Positions 18,629 through 28,025 of a DNA stretch of 56,917 nt are shown one piece after another. The notes under the pieces are model-generated. The model made no database searches, was not told where the DNA came from, and was given only the letters and a program-made list of their open reading frames with translations. Origin of the DNA: Planctomycetaceae bacterium. Lineage in GTDB: Bacteria; Planctomycetota; Planctomycetia; Planctomycetales; Planctomycetaceae. The first letter of the stretch is position 1. Every line of letters starts with the position of its first letter. A program made the position numbers and the translations under genes. The stretch is taken from NCBI GenBank assembly GCA_020850695.1, contig JADZEF010000159.1, positions 1 to 56,917 on the forward strand, read 5' to 3'.

Positions 18629-19432
18629 ATGTTCATTGGTTCGGAAGAAGTGTCGATTGAGACCCTGCTTGCCCGGGCACGGGCTGCGGAGTGTCACGGT
18701 CGAATGGCGGAGGCTCGGGCATGCCTGAGCGCCGCGGTCAGCGAAGATGCTTCCCCCCGCTCGCGTTTCGTATGGGCGGCTTACCTGTCGCGGCAGGGGG
18801 ATTCGACCGGAGCGGCGGTGGAGTGGCGGCGGCTGTGGGAATCCACGACCGGAACAGAGCACGAGTCGATTGCCGGAGACGCGGCACATAATCTCGCCTG
18901 CCTCGAACGGCGACGCGGCGATTTCGCCGCTGCGAACTCTTGGCAACAGCGGGCGCTGGCATCGCGGTCGCGGGGATCGCTTGCCGTCATGTGCGAAGCA
19001 TCGGACTTCGTGGCGGCTGCGAACGATGCCATGGGTGCCGGTCGTTGGCGCGATGCCGAACGACTGTTGCGTGCGGGCTTGCGGCGGGCGCACCTGGACG
19101 ACGATACGCAGGGAGCCGCGGACATCCTGGGATCGTGCGGGGTGCTGCATCAACTCCGAGGCCGGCTCGCGAAAGCCATCGCACTGCACCGCGACGCGTG
19201 TCGACTGCACGAGCAGGCGGGGGACGACACCGGGGCGGCCTGCGACTGCCTCAACCTGGCGGGCATTGCGATCCGCCTCGGTCGCCCGCGCGCCGCGCTG
19301 TCCGCGGCGCGGCACGCCTGTCAGTTCGCGGTCCGCTCGGGCGAGCGGCCGCTGATCGATCAGGCGGACGAGAGGGTCGCCACGATCCGTCGGGCACTCG
19401 CGAAGCTGAGTCGCCCGGTCCATTGGAATTGA
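18629..19432 (+). CDS. TPR-repeat protein, unknown function
   Basis: This 267-residue protein has no signal peptide and consists almost wholly of helical pairs with tetratricopeptide spacing, for example GRMAEARACL, GDFAAANSWQQRAL, GRWRDAERLLRAGL, GRLAKAIALHRDAC and GRPRAALSAARHAC. About five to six TPRs are visible. It is probably a cytoplasmic scaffold. The start ATG 18629 has GAGG about 8 nt upstream. It stands alone, with its own candidate promoter, and is convergent with the acidic-tail membrane protein. Confidence 0.75.
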   Translation: MFIGSEEVSIETLLARARAAECHGRMAEARACLSAAVSEDASPRSRFVWAAYLSRQGDSTGAAVEWRRLWESTTGTEHESIAGDAAHNLACLERRRGDFAAANSWQQRALASRSRGSLAVMCEASDFVAAANDAMGAGRWRDAERLLRAGLRRAHLDDDTQGAADILGSCGVLHQLRGRLAKAIALHRDACRLHEQAGDDTGAACDCLNLAGIAIRLGRPRAALSAARHACQFAVRSGERPLIDQADERVATIRRALAKLSRPVHWN

Positions 19433-19452
19433 GTTTCGGTCGCGACACACAA

Positions 19453-19476
19453 GCCGCAGGCGGGGACGCTTGCGGC
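19453..19476. terminator. Hairpin between convergent genes
   Basis: A 10-bp stem (19453-19462 with 19467-19476, one G-T pair) and a GGGA loop lie in the 97-bp gap between the TPR gene and the minus-strand gene ending at 19530. It sits where a bidirectional terminator is expected, but there is no T-run. Confidence 0.5.
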
Positions 19477-19529
19477 GACGGAATCGAGAGATGCGCCATC
19501 GCTTTCCGCCGGACATCGCCGAAGCGGGG

Positions 19530-20078
19530 TCACTTCTTCTTCTTTTTCGGCGTGTCGTCTTCGAAGGGATCGAAGTCGTCCTCGTCGACGTCCATCACCT
19601 CGACGGCTTCATCGGAAGCCGGTGAATCGGCTTCCGCGTCGTCGACGGAAAAGTCTTCGGACGAATCGACGGTTTCGAACTCATCCGACTTGGCGGCGAT
19701 TGGCTCGTCGTCGACGTCAATGTCTTCGGACGAAGAGAGGAGATCAGCGTCCTCGACGCTCTCGACCGCGTCCGCATCGACCACTTCGTCAACGTCGTCC
19801 TCGGCGGCCGCGTCCTTCGACGACTTCTCTTCCTCTTTGGCCTTTGCTTTGTCCTTGTCCTTCTTCCCCGCTCCCGCACCCTTGGGACCGAGTACCAGGA
19901 CGCCCGGCGGCAGGAGAACGAGTCCCGCACAAATCAGGAGCGTGATTCCCGAGACGGCCTGCAGGGCCATCGGCATCTTATCGATGTGGTTGAGGAACCC
20001 GCTCAGCAGGATCCACCCGAGGATTCCGCCAGGGATCGCCGCAACCAATGCCACTCCGGCCAGGGCCAGCTTGCTCAC
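19530..20078 (-). CDS. Small membrane protein with acidic low-complexity tail
   Basis: This is a 182-residue protein. Two hydrophobic helices occupy about residues 3-30 and 40-65. The tail of about 110 residues is rich in Asp, Glu, Ser and Lys and ends in DDTPKKKKK. Start is GTG at 20078 with a strong GAGGTGAGG upstream. Similar two-helix/acidic-tail proteins are frequent hypotheticals in planctomycetes. The tail is predicted to be disordered and soluble. No function is assigned. Confidence 0.65.
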   Translation of the reverse strand: MSKLALAGVALVAAIPGGILGWILLSGFLNHIDKMPMALQAVSGITLLICAGLVLLPPGVLVLGPKGAGAGKKDKDKAKAKEEEKSSKDAAAEDDVDEVVDADAVESVEDADLLSSSEDIDVDDEPIAAKSDEFETVDSSEDFSVDDAEADSPASDEAVEVMDVDEDDFDPFEDDTPKKKKK

Positions 20079-20583
20079 GCCTCACCTCAGACTGCGACAA
20101 ACGATCAACACCGCAAACACCGAGCTCGACTTGACGTCAAACGACCATCGTAGCGCCCCGTTCGGGCATCTCGCAAGATGCGGCCGCCGCAGCGCATAAA
20201 ATCGCCTCATTTCGCTGCCGATTCCGGTGCATTGATTGATCCTGAACCCGGCATGCCCATTTGGCGTGCGGGACGTGCCCGCAACTTCAGCACAATCGGC
20301 ATCACCGGAGTTCCCGCATCATCGCTCCAGACGAAGGATCCTCGGAGGATTTCCTTTCCCGGTTCCGCTGCTGAGAACTCGGCCTCTCAATCTTGTCACC
20401 TCTGTCCGCCCACGCTCGGCGGAATCGAGAAAACACCTGGGGTGCAGCAGGCCTTTGGGCGGCCTCATCCGATGATGACGGGTCTGTCGGATGTTGCCCG
20501 ATCGCATCGCCGCAAGTGCCAGTACGAAACTGTTCGAAGAATCGTGAATCCCGGTTTTCATCGACGGCCGCCGCGGACTCGGT
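20079..20583. other. 505-bp intergenic stretch without recognisable gene
   Basis: Open frames on both strands here (for example 20178-20774 plus and 20319-20612 minus) lack domain-like composition and a ribosome binding site, and one overlaps the neighbouring gene. No terminator or repeat was recognised. Confidence 0.5.
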
Positions 20584-21231
20584 TCATCGGATTCGTTCGC
20601 GGACGACAGCATTGGTCGGAGCGTTGTCGCGCGTCCAGAGGCGGCCGTGCTGCTGCGCGAAACTCACGATCCAGAGGACACCGCTCGTCTGATCGAAGGT
20701 GGTCCATGTTCCTCGCGCGACACCGGAATCAGACATCGCATACCAAAGCATCGCCTCGGTTGTTCGGAACGTGACCTTCGGCGGATTCCACCAGTGGGGA
20801 GTGCCTTCCTCCAGAAGATTACCTGGTGGTGGAGCATCCGAAAGGCGTTGCACGCATTCGACGCGATTGATGGCCGTCGTCAGACTGTGGGAATGTTGCT
20901 CTGACTGGTGTGCGTGCTCCTGCCATGTCTGTGCGGCATCCGCCGTCAGTTCGATGCGATAACAGTCCGTATAACTGTCTCGGGTGGTGTGACTGCGAGC
21001 CGACAGGCGCCGCACGTCGGCCGGGTCGACCCCCTCGGGCCATGCTCGCGGAAAGCGAGCTTTGGCTTCGCGTCCACTGAGATCGACGAATTCCTCAGGT
21101 TCGAATGTCAATCCCCAGAGCAGGTCCCCGAAGACCGGCAGCAGAAACATCAACACGACACAGAACAAGCACGACACATAGAAGAGAACAAGGAACGTCC
21201 GCCGAAACGTCAACATCCGAGGCTGCGACAT
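20584..21231 (-). CDS. Single-pass membrane protein, hypothetical
   Basis: This 215-residue protein has one strong N-terminal membrane anchor (residues about 10-38, rich in Phe, Leu and Val) and a soluble domain outside. That domain has an Arg/Asp/Tyr-rich middle and aromatic strands near the end (VTFRTTEAMLWYAMS, GVLWIVSFAQQHGRLW). I do not recognise it. The start ATG 21231 has GGGAGAG at good spacing. Its first 137 bp overlap the end of the next upstream gene in a different frame, which is unusual. Confidence 0.65.
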   Translation of the reverse strand: MSQPRMLTFRRTFLVLFYVSCLFCVVLMFLLPVFGDLLWGLTFEPEEFVDLSGREAKARFPRAWPEGVDPADVRRLSARSHTTRDSYTDCYRIELTADAAQTWQEHAHQSEQHSHSLTTAINRVECVQRLSDAPPPGNLLEEGTPHWWNPPKVTFRTTEAMLWYAMSDSGVARGTWTTFDQTSGVLWIVSFAQQHGRLWTRDNAPTNAVVRERIR

Positions 21232-21673
21232 GGGTTTCTCTCCCTCGCTCCAGATCCTTCAAGTAAGCCGCATTCGCGTCGGCTTCGCCAATCAGCAAGA
21301 AGACCGGGTTCAATGCGAACGATTCCGGCTTGTCGACGTCGATATCGATCGACTGAAACTGAGCCCCCGTCCGTTTCAGTTGCGGAGACGTCAATTGCCC
21401 CTGGACGTAGTGCGTTTCGATCCGGTACCCGCCTGCCCTGGCCAGTGCTTCGATGCCGCGTTGAACGTTCGGGACATCGATGGAGGAAAACCGGCGGCTG
21501 TAAACCGGTATCTCGTGGTAGCGGCGGCCGAACAATTCCATGAGCCGGCGGCAGACCTCTGCATCGATCCACTCTTTCATGCCCCACATCGCGAGAGCGA
21601 TCACGACAGCCCCGGCAATGATGGAGCCGAAGAAGACGTCCTCGGGCTTCACCGCAAGCAAGTGAACGGCCAC
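21095..21673 (-). CDS. Single-pass membrane protein, hypothetical, overlapping the next gene by 137 bp
   Basis: This 192-residue frame starts at GTG 21673. A membrane helix (VFFGSIIAGAVVIALAMW) is followed by a soluble domain with RYHEIPVYSRRFSSIDVPN and a LIGEADANAAYL segment. The last 45 or so residues run inside the following gene and look compositionally different (a Cys/Val-rich run), as expected for a shadow. The functional end may therefore be shorter, or an indel may have changed the stop. Together with 20584-21231 it makes a two-gene unit of small anchored proteins. Confidence 0.55.
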   Translation of the reverse strand: MAVHLLAVKPEDVFFGSIIAGAVVIALAMWGMKEWIDAEVCRRLMELFGRRYHEIPVYSRRFSSIDVPNVQRGIEALARAGGYRIETHYVQGQLTSPQLKRTGAQFQSIDIDVDKPESFALNPVFLLIGEADANAAYLKDLERGRETHVAASDVDVSADVPCSLLCVVLVLCRVDVSAAGLRGPALGIDIRT

Positions 21674-21727
21674 AAAGATCGTTTCCCGAAAAGGACGATA
21701 CGGCGATGAAGTTCAACGCAGACGAAT

Positions 21728-22831
21728 TCACGCGACCTCAAGAACCGGTTTGCCGAGCACATCAAACTGCGGCGTGATGCCAAGTCCGGGAGCCGTTCCG
21801 GCCGACATGCGGCCGTTGCGACGCTGCGGGGCGCCTTCGGCGTTGCTCACCGTCACGTAGCTGTTGAAGTCGGTCGTCGTGAAGAGGAACTCGGTCGGCG
21901 TGCTGTGCGCCAGGTGAGCGATGGCCGCCGTGACGATGTCGCCTCCCCAGCTGTCCTCAAGCGTCATCGCGATGCCGAGCGACACGCACAGGTCCCGGGC
22001 CTGCCGTGCTTTCGTCAGGCCTCCGAACTTGCTGATCTTGATGTTGACCAGGTCCATCGCCCGGTCGGCATGACCCCGCAACAGGACATCCAGCGAGTCG
22101 ATGCTCTCATCGAGAACGAACGGATGGTCGCAATGGCGACGGACCGTCAGGCACTCCTCGTAACTGCGACAGGGCTGCTCGATGGCCACGTCCACATCCC
22201 GCACACCCCGCACAACCCGGAGCGCATCGTGCATCAACCAGCCGGTGTTGGCGTCGGCGACAAGCCGGTCGCCGCGCTGCAGTTTCCCCGCGACCGCATG
22301 AATGCGGTCGATGTCCGTCAGGGCCTCGCCCCCGACCTTCAGTTGGAAACGGGTGTAGCCTTCGGCCCGGTATCCGGCGACCTTCGCCGCCATCTCGTCG
22401 GGAGATTCCTGAGAGATCGCGCGGTAGAGAGGAAAGTCCTCGCCGTAGCGCCCGCCGAGCAGGATGCAGACCGGCTGGCCGGTCACCTTGCCAAGGATGT
22501 CCCAGCACGCCATGTCGAGGGCCGACTTCACATAGGCGTGCCCCTGCAGCGCAGCGTCCATGCGGCGATTGAAACGGCCGATCTGAGTCGGATCTTCGCC
22601 GAGGAGATGACGTCCGAGTTCGACAATCCCTGCCCGGGCGCCGGCCGCGTACGCTGGAAGGTAGAATGGACCGAGCGGGCAGACCTCGCCGTAGCCGGTG
22701 ATCCCCTCGTCGGTGTCGAGAGCGACGACGGTGCTGTCGAACACCGAGACCGACTTGCCGCCGGACCACTTGTAGCTTCCTTCACGCAACGGAAGCTCGA
22801 CGCGCCAGGCCCGGATGCGGGTGATCTTCAT
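21728..22831 (-). CDS. Enolase-superfamily (MLE subgroup) enzyme, probable cis-3-hydroxy-L-proline dehydratase-like
   Basis: This is a 367-residue protein of the mandelate racemase/muconate lactonizing group. The metal ligands are readable in order: VADANTGW (Asp), IEQPC (Glu), LDESID (Asp). The general acid/base lysines sit in QLKVGG and [10 protein letters not shown]-terminal [33 protein letters not shown] and [14 protein letters not shown] match, from memory, the cis-3-hydroxy-L-proline dehydratase subgroup; the exact substrate is not proven. Cytoplasmic. Start ATG has GGGGAGAG upstream. No proline-catabolism neighbours are present, so the specific name stays tentative. Confidence 0.8.
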   Translation of the reverse strand: MKITRIRAWRVELPLREGSYKWSGGKSVSVFDSTVVALDTDEGITGYGEVCPLGPFYLPAYAAGARAGIVELGRHLLGEDPTQIGRFNRRMDAALQGHAYVKSALDMACWDILGKVTGQPVCILLGGRYGEDFPLYRAISQESPDEMAAKVAGYRAEGYTRFQLKVGGEALTDIDRIHAVAGKLQRGDRLVADANTGWLMHDALRVVRGVRDVDVAIEQPCRSYEECLTVRRHCDHPFVLDESIDSLDVLLRGHADRAMDLVNIKISKFGGLTKARQARDLCVSLGIAMTLEDSWGGDIVTAAIAHLAHSTPTEFLFTTTDFNSYVTVSNAEGAPQRRNGRMSAGTAPGLGITPQFDVLGKPVLEVA

Positions 22832-23148
22832 GGAACGACTCTCCCCGAAAATGAATCGAACATGGAGACGACTCGGCTCGAAGTCAACGCCGGCGGGGAT
22901 TTGTCGAAGGGTAAGCCAGCGTCCTGTCCGCCCTGCTCCCCCTGAACATTATTCCCCACGCAATGCGACGGGTTGGGGCATTGATTCGTCGCCTGAAGTG
23001 GTGAACGTACGCCCAAGAGGCCTGGTCTGGATCTTCCTGCGCAACTTGACGTCACGAACTGGGTTCGACATGCTCGAACTGGACGACTTTTTCTCCTTGG
23101 TCGGTGATTTCGGCCTTCTGTCCTTTGTACTCAGGAACTTTGTGAAGC
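22832..23148. other. Divergent intergenic region, no gene seen
   Basis: This 317-bp region separates the minus-strand dehydratase from the plus-strand DUF1559 gene. It must hold both promoters, but I could not pick a convincing pair of boxes. No hairpin of note was seen. Confidence 0.4.
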
Positions 23149-24153
23149 ATGAAAGTTGATCTTCGCCATGTCGAGCTGCCCCGCTCCGGCGGCTCTGGTT
23201 CCACGCGCATTCCTCTTCGACATCGGGGGTTCACGCTGATTGAGTTGCTGGTGGTGATCGCGATCATCGCCATTCTGATCGCCCTCCTCCTTCCCGCCGT
23301 CCAGCAGGCTCGCGAGGCCGCTCGCCGGACGCAATGCAAGAACAACCTGAAGCAGCTCGGCATCGCCCTGCACAACTACCATGACACCGTCAACGCGTTC
23401 CCGCCGGGGGGGATCGGCGGGACGATGAAGGCCAGCTTCTTCACCATGCTGCTGCCGTACATCGATCAGGCGCCGGCCTACAATCGCATGAACTTCGCCT
23501 CGGGATTCAGCCAGAACGGCGGCGCGACCATCAGCGCGGACATGCTGATTACTTTGCCCGCGATATATGTCCCCATGCTGAATTGCCCCTCCAGCGAACT
23601 GAAGACCGTGGACACCAAGGTCGATCCGATCCCGATTCAACGCCCGAACTACGTCGGAATCTCCAGCGCGATCCTCAGCACGGTGGACGGCGTCACCAAC
23701 AGCCAGACGGCCGGCACCTATGGCTGGTGGGTGGCGAACAATGGCGTCCTCTATGCCAACAGCCGAGTTCGCATCCGCGACATCACCGACGGGACGTCGA
23801 ATGTGATCGTCATGAGCGAACAAGGGAGACCGCAGAACGACAACGTCGATCGGCGTTCCTGCATGCATGGCGGTGGGGCCTGGAAGGGTTGCTATCTGGC
23901 AGGCGAAACGAACACCGGGAACTTCTGTCAGAACCTGGTCAACATCGCTTACGGCATCAACAACATGGCCACGGGATTGACCTGGGCCACCCAGCCTTAT
24001 CACAGCAGCGTTCCACTTTCGTCGCGGCACTCGGGCGGAGTGCATGCGCTGAAGGGGGACGGGGCCGTGGTCTTCCTGTCGGAAAACATCAGCTTCATCA
24101 CCCTGATGCGTCTGGCTCATAAGAGCGACGGCGAAGTGGTTGGCGAGCACTGA
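23149..24153 (+). CDS. DUF1559 protein with type IV prepilin-like leader
   Basis: This 334-residue protein has a 27-residue basic leader ending in RHRG, then [22 protein letters not shown], the classical prepilin peptidase site and pseudopilin helix. The DUF1559 hallmark follows ([28 protein letters not shown]) and the C-terminal [21 protein letters not shown] motif. Planctomycetes encode very many of these; they are assumed to be envelope pseudopilins of unknown role. A strong terminator follows 21 bp after the stop, so the gene is monocistronic or last in its unit. Confidence 0.95.
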   Translation: MKVDLRHVELPRSGGSGSTRIPLRHRGFTLIELLVVIAIIAILIALLLPAVQQAREAARRTQCKNNLKQLGIALHNYHDTVNAFPPGGIGGTMKASFFTMLLPYIDQAPAYNRMNFASGFSQNGGATISADMLITLPAIYVPMLNCPSSELKTVDTKVDPIPIQRPNYVGISSAILSTVDGVTNSQTAGTYGWWVANNGVLYANSRVRIRDITDGTSNVIVMSEQGRPQNDNVDRRSCMHGGGAWKGCYLAGETNTGNFCQNLVNIAYGINNMATGLTWATQPYHSSVPLSSRHSGGVHALKGDGAVVFLSENISFITLMRLAHKSDGEVVGEH

Positions 24154-24174
24154 GATCTCGTGACCATGCCGACC

Positions 24175-24206
24175 GGCCCGGCGCCCTCAGGGTGCCGGGC
24201 CATTTT
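24175..24206 (+). terminator. Rho-independent terminator of the DUF1559 gene
   Basis: A 12-bp GC stem (24175-24186 with 24190-24201, one G-T pair) with a TCA loop is followed immediately by ATTTT. It begins 21 nt after the stop codon at 24153. Confidence 0.85.
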
Positions 24207-24313
24207 GTTGGAATCTCGAGCACCGCGTACGACGCCGATCCGGACCTTGTCGATTTCCTCCCCCCGAGGGAGTCGTGGCGCGGTTCTGCCAGGAACCTCT
24301 TTGGAGAGCAGCC

Positions 24314-24742
24314 ATGCGGCTGATGTTCATGAAGAATCGATGTGCTGCGCCGTTGCTGTTGGGACTGATCCTGCTGGGGGGATGCACTTCCGCCCCACCC
24401 ACAGGCGGATTGCAGGGAACCGTCACGTTCGAAGGAACGCCGGTGAAGGATGCGACCATCCAGCTGCAATCCGCCACGACGGGAACCGCGTTTGCCGCTC
24501 CCCTGGATGCCAACGGAAGCTACCGCTTCGAGAAATCGCTGCCGACCGGAGAGTACAACGTCATCATCACTCCGGTTGCGGGGGCGGGCGATGACGGAAT
24601 CGTCGGCGCGACTCCTCAAGCCCGGCCTCCCGAGAAGAGGGACGACATTCCGGAGCGCTACCGGACGATGGGGCAAAGCGGCTTGAAAGTCGATGTCAAA
24701 CCGGGGAACGAGAACGTCTACGACGTCAAACTGACGAAATGA
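24314..24742 (+). CDS. Lipoprotein with carboxypeptidase-regulatory/transthyretin-like domain
   Basis: This 142-residue protein has a lipobox LLGGC with Cys at residue 24, so it should be lipid-anchored. The rest has the beta-sandwich wording of planctomycete small lipoproteins (LQGTVTFEGTPVKDATIQL, GSYRFEKSLPTGEYNVIITP). These usually follow DUF1559 genes, as here, 160 bp downstream. The start ATG 24314 has GGAG upstream; a frame start at 24275 lacks one. The function of the pair is unknown, but co-occurrence of DUF1559 and this lipoprotein type is a recurring planctomycete arrangement. Confidence 0.85.
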   Translation: MRLMFMKNRCAAPLLLGLILLGGCTSAPPTGGLQGTVTFEGTPVKDATIQLQSATTGTAFAAPLDANGSYRFEKSLPTGEYNVIITPVAGAGDDGIVGATPQARPPEKRDDIPERYRTMGQSGLKVDVKPGNENVYDVKLTK

Positions 24743-25081
24743 CGGCCGAAGGGGCCGCAGCGCAGTGGCGGCGGGCGGGGGAGCCTGCCTCAAGCGACTC
24801 GACGATGGCAGGCAGACGCCTCCCGACAGGCGACCCCACCGCCTCACCGGGTCGCAACCGGGCAGGTCGCGTTGAGTTTGCCGTGGACGCTGCTCCGCTT
24901 GACCGGCATTCTCGAACTTCCCCGCACTCTCAGGAGAATTCACACATCGCGTTCAACCGATATCTCTCGAAGGAGACGAGTCGAAATCCCCCCTTCCGTC
25001 GTGGAATGCGGGATTCGGCTCAAGTCGGCGGCTGCCGAGTCTGACGCCGACTCCGTTCCTTCGCGCGCTCGGGAGAGAGCT
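24743..25081. other. Intergenic stretch before the outer-membrane protein gene
   Basis: The stretch is GC-rich and without a convincing gene. The reading frame of the next gene stays open upstream to 24872, but that part encodes an Arg-rich, non-signal-like sequence. A direct run of GGGGGAGCCTGCC and AGGCAGACGCCTCCC around 24780-24828 can pair as an imperfect hairpin. Confidence 0.4.
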
Positions 25082-26152
25082 TTGCGGACGCACCCCGGAA
25101 CAACGTCCTTGCTGTTGGCTCTGTGCCTTTCGACGGCTGCGGCCGGAGAGGAACCCAACGCCTCGTCTGCCCCGTCGCAAAGCGACGAGATCACGCAGTT
25201 GCGTCAGGAGATCGAAGTCCTCAAGCAGCGGCTCGATTCCGGCGGTCTTCCCGTCCCGCGTCTGGCGGTCCCTGCAGGCGCGCCGCCGGAATTCGATACC
25301 GGTCTGTCGGCCGGGTACGCTCTGGTTTACGCCCGCCCGCACATGAAGGAATCGTTCCGTTCGACGACGACCAACCTCGTCACCGGCGAAATGACGCTGC
25401 ATCCGTTCGACTTCGGTTACGAGCCCTCCTCGCGCGTCTGGGTCGGATGGCAGAATTCCACGGGCACCGGGGTGCGGGCTCGGTACTGGCACTTCGACCA
25501 TGACGGCGATCCCTATTCCGAGGTGGCGACGCCGACCAGCATTCCCGGCGCCAGCTCTGTCACGGTGATGTTTCCCGCAAACATCGCCGGCGTTGTGCCC
25601 GGAGACGTGCTGAAGGTCACGAACACGCTGCGGGTACAGACGGTCGACCTGGAGGGGACCCGGACGCTGCAGTTCGGCCGGACCGAAGTGGTCGGCAGCG
25701 CCGGACTGCAGTACGCCCAGATCGAGCAGGAGTACGACGCCGAGATCCTCAGCGCAGTCCTTCCCCGCGGCCTGCATTCGAGCCGCACGTATCACGGTCT
25801 TGGTCCCTCGTTCGGCGCGTCCGCCCGCCATGCGTTTGGAGTGGCCGGATTGTCGGCCATCGCGTCGTTCCACGCGGCGCTGCTCATCGGCGAGAAGACC
25901 CAGCAGCGCGGGGTGGTCGGAGACATCAGTCCGATTCCCCTTCCGGCGTTCGTCGCGCTCCGCGACTCGATGGAAGCGACCGGGGCGTTCGAGACGGGAA
26001 TTGGCTTCGAGTGGAACGCCTACACCGGCGACGCAGGCTCGCTCTCGTTCCGCTTTCTCTACGAAGCGCAATTGTGGACGGAGACCGGAGCGCCGACGCT
26101 CAGCTACCTCGGCTTCGACGCGTTCGCGGGCAGCATCGCCTGGACCTGGTGA
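25082..26152 (+). CDS. Outer-membrane beta-barrel protein, Lpg1974/BBP7-like
   Basis: A Sec signal peptide (TTSLLLALCLSTAAA, cleavage before GEEP) is followed by a short coiled coil (DEITQLRQEIEVLKQRL), which is typical of planctomycete porin-like proteins. The rest is alternating beta-strand sequence ending in the aromatic residues WTW. The segment SSRVWVGWQNSTGTGVRARYW matches the wording of the Lpg1974 pore-forming family. The start chosen is TTG 25082, because GGGAGAGAG precedes it and it opens straight into the signal peptide. The upstream frame to 24872 would bury the signal peptide behind 70 Arg-rich residues. Product 356 residues, outer membrane. Confidence 0.75.
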   Translation: MRTHPGTTSLLLALCLSTAAAGEEPNASSAPSQSDEITQLRQEIEVLKQRLDSGGLPVPRLAVPAGAPPEFDTGLSAGYALVYARPHMKESFRSTTTNLVTGEMTLHPFDFGYEPSSRVWVGWQNSTGTGVRARYWHFDHDGDPYSEVATPTSIPGASSVTVMFPANIAGVVPGDVLKVTNTLRVQTVDLEGTRTLQFGRTEVVGSAGLQYAQIEQEYDAEILSAVLPRGLHSSRTYHGLGPSFGASARHAFGVAGLSAIASFHAALLIGEKTQQRGVVGDISPIPLPAFVALRDSMEATGAFETGIGFEWNAYTGDAGSLSFRFLYEAQLWTETGAPTLSYLGFDAFAGSIAWTW

Positions 26153-26307
26153 AGGAACAGCGTGTCGATCGCGTGTGGCCAGGCGAGGCAGGACAGGGAC
26201 GTAGGGCAGGCCCCCGCTGCCTCCCTCAAGACGCTGACGTCGAACAAGACCGGGGATCGTGACCAGCGAAAGGCCATGCGGGAGTCTGCCCTTCGGAACT
26301 CGGGCCG

Positions 26308-26700
26308 TTACTTCAACCTCTCGAGCCGTCCTTTGCGCTGGACGATATTCTTGTAGTCCCACTGGATCTCTTTGGCCTTCTTCAACCATCGCCGCAAATC
26401 GGACTTCCGAATCTCCGAAGCGTCATTGAAGAAGACCGACGCGTCCTTGAACTTCTTGCCCACGACGTTCAGCGCGGCTTCTTCAAAGTCGGCGCCGCTC
26501 CAGAACATCAGCCGAATCCCTGGCTTCTGCCGGCTGTACCCGACAATGGGATTGCCGTCGAGGAACCAGACCGGGTGAGCGTGCCAGATCTTGCTTTCGG
26601 ATTCCGGAAGATACTTGTCGATCAACTGAGCGAGCAGGCCGCAGACTTCTTTGTGAGTGGGGTCCTGCTGGTCGTTGTATTCGACAACTTCAGGATGCAT
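26308..26700 (-). CDS. DUF1801 (YdhG/iron-chaperone-like) protein
   Basis: This 130-residue soluble protein carries the DUF1801 pattern: CGLLAQLIDKYLPE, then KIWHAHPVWFLDGNPIVGYS, IRLMFWSGADF and a basic C-terminus (DLRRWLKKAKEI). Family members are related to the frataxin-like Fra/YdhG fold, but no activity is proven. The start ATG 26700 has GGAGAG upstream; the frame start at 26727 adds nine Arg-rich residues. It follows the PLP enzyme gene on the same strand. Confidence 0.8.
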   Translation of the reverse strand: MHPEVVEYNDQQDPTHKEVCGLLAQLIDKYLPESESKIWHAHPVWFLDGNPIVGYSRQKPGIRLMFWSGADFEEAALNVVGKKFKDASVFFNDASEIRKSDLRRWLKKAKEIQWDYKNIVQRKGRLERLK

Positions 26701-26755
26701 CTGATCTCTCCTGCGGCGTGACGCCAATCATCAGGGATGGGCCCGCGTCGCGGAC

Positions 26756-27868
26756 TCATTTCAACGTGTCCAGGGCTCTGCTCAAATCTTTCCAAAGTGC
26801 CTCCGTCGGCTCGCATCCGACGGACAGCCGGATGTAACCTTCGGGAACCTTGTCGCCCCAACGGGCCCGTCGCTCCGCGGAGGTGTGTGTTCCGCCGAAG
26901 CTGGTCGCCGGCACAATCAACCGGGAGGCTTCGATCAGGCGATCGGCCGAGCCGGCGTCCGCCAGCGTCACCCCCAGGATCGTTCCAAAGCGAGTCATCT
27001 GACGTCTTGCGATCTCATGGCCCGGGTGTCCCGCAAGGCCCGGGTAGGTGACCGATCGGATCGCCGGATGCCCCGCGAGTCGTTCCGCCAGGAGGCCTGC
27101 CGTCGTGCACATCCGCTCGTAGCGGACTTCCAGGGTCTCCAGGCCGCGGTGCACCAGCCAGGCTTCGAACGGGCCGGGGATCGCGCCGACGAACTTCCGC
27201 CAGTCACGGATCGGCGCCAGCAGCTGGTTGTCTCGCGAAGCGACATGCCCGAGCAGCACATCCGAGTGCCCGTTCATCGCCTTGGTGTCCGCGGTGACGA
27301 CGATGTCCGCTCCCAGGTTCAGCGGTCTCTGACCCAGCGGAGTCATCGTGGTGTTGTCGACAACGACCAGCGCTCCGGCCGCTTTGGCCCTCCGGGAAAG
27401 CGCCGCCAGATCGCAGATCTCCAGGGTGGGATTCGAGGGGGTTTCGACGAAGACCAGACGAATTCCGGAGAGGTCGATCCGGTCAAAGTCCGGGGTGGAA
27501 CACTGCTCGACCTGGATGCCGTGGGGTTGAAGGTATTTCTCGGCAACGGCGCGGGTCGTGTAATAGCCGTCATCCGGCAACAGCAGGCGATCTCCGGACT
27601 TGAGGTGCGCCATGAACACCGCAGCGATGGCCGCCATCCCGGACGGAAAGATCGCGACCTCCGCCTCTTCGAGCACAGAGAGGGCCCCCTCGAGGGCATC
27701 CCACGTGGGGTTGCTCCAGCGACCATACTGGTGGTCGCCACTCGGGGCCCCCGGAAGGTGATAGATGCTCGTCATCGACAGCGGAGGAGGAATCGGCTGC
27801 CCCGGCGTCAGGCTCCCGGTGCGGTAGTGGAGCATCCGCGCGATGACCTCATCATTGTGGAAATCCAA
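26756..27868 (-). CDS. Cystathionine gamma-synthase/lyase-type PLP enzyme (trans-sulfuration family)
   Basis: This 370-residue Cys/Met-metabolism PLP enzyme shows GRWSNPTWDALEGALSVLE, FPSGMAAIAAVF, VETPSNPTLEICDL, VVDNTTMTPLGQRPL and the PLP lysine in ADTKAMNGHSDVLLGHV. The C-terminal FGGTHTSAERRARWG is compatible with a gamma-synthase or gamma-lyase; motif reading cannot decide between MetB, MetC or a methionine lyase. Cytoplasmic. Start is TTG 27868 with GGAGC upstream; the ATG at 27835 is an alternative. No other sulfur gene is adjacent. Confidence 0.85.
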   Translation of the reverse strand: MDFHNDEVIARMLHYRTGSLTPGQPIPPPLSMTSIYHLPGAPSGDHQYGRWSNPTWDALEGALSVLEEAEVAIFPSGMAAIAAVFMAHLKSGDRLLLPDDGYYTTRAVAEKYLQPHGIQVEQCSTPDFDRIDLSGIRLVFVETPSNPTLEICDLAALSRRAKAAGALVVVDNTTMTPLGQRPLNLGADIVVTADTKAMNGHSDVLLGHVASRDNQLLAPIRDWRKFVGAIPGPFEAWLVHRGLETLEVRYERMCTTAGLLAERLAGHPAIRSVTYPGLAGHPGHEIARRQMTRFGTILGVTLADAGSADRLIEASRLIVPATSFGGTHTSAERRARWGDKVPEGYIRLSVGCEPTEALWKDLSRALDTLK

Positions 27869-27905
27869 TCGCGATGCTCCATCTCAGGAATGCGGTTGGG
27901 TGGCA

Positions 27906-28005
27906 CTGGCGAGTGCTTTGGCTCGCCAGCGTTTCTTACGATCGCGCCGAGCGACCAAGTCGGCGGGCTGTTTCACGAGAAGAGCACTGGCGGCTCAAGG
28001 CCGCC
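27906..28005. repeat. Two short palindromes built on CTGGCGAG and GGCGGC
   Basis: Stem 27906-27913/27922-27929 (CTGGCGAG with CTCGCCAG) and stem 27989-27994/28000-28005 (GGCGGC with GCCGCC) lie between the HTH gene end and the PLP enzyme start. The words CACTGGC and GCCAG recur around both. They may end the HTH transcript or be dispersed palindromes. Confidence 0.55.
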
Positions 28006-28025
28006 TCGAGCGCCGGCCTACCGCG

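Noticed and set aside
18940..20199. Plus-strand ORF of 419 codons spanning the TPR gene end and the acidic-tail gene
   Set aside because: It is out of frame with the TPR gene and antisense to the acidic-tail gene; its Ser-rich second half is the reverse of the Asp/Glu tail.
20178..20774. Plus-strand ORF of 198 codons in the 20 kb gap
   Set aside because: No ribosome binding site, no domain pattern, and overlaps the membrane-protein gene on the other strand.
24953..26389. Minus-strand ORF of 478 codons opposite the outer-membrane protein gene
   Set aside because: No motifs, Arg-rich, spans the end of the real gene and the intergenic region; the plus-strand frame has a signal peptide and barrel pattern.
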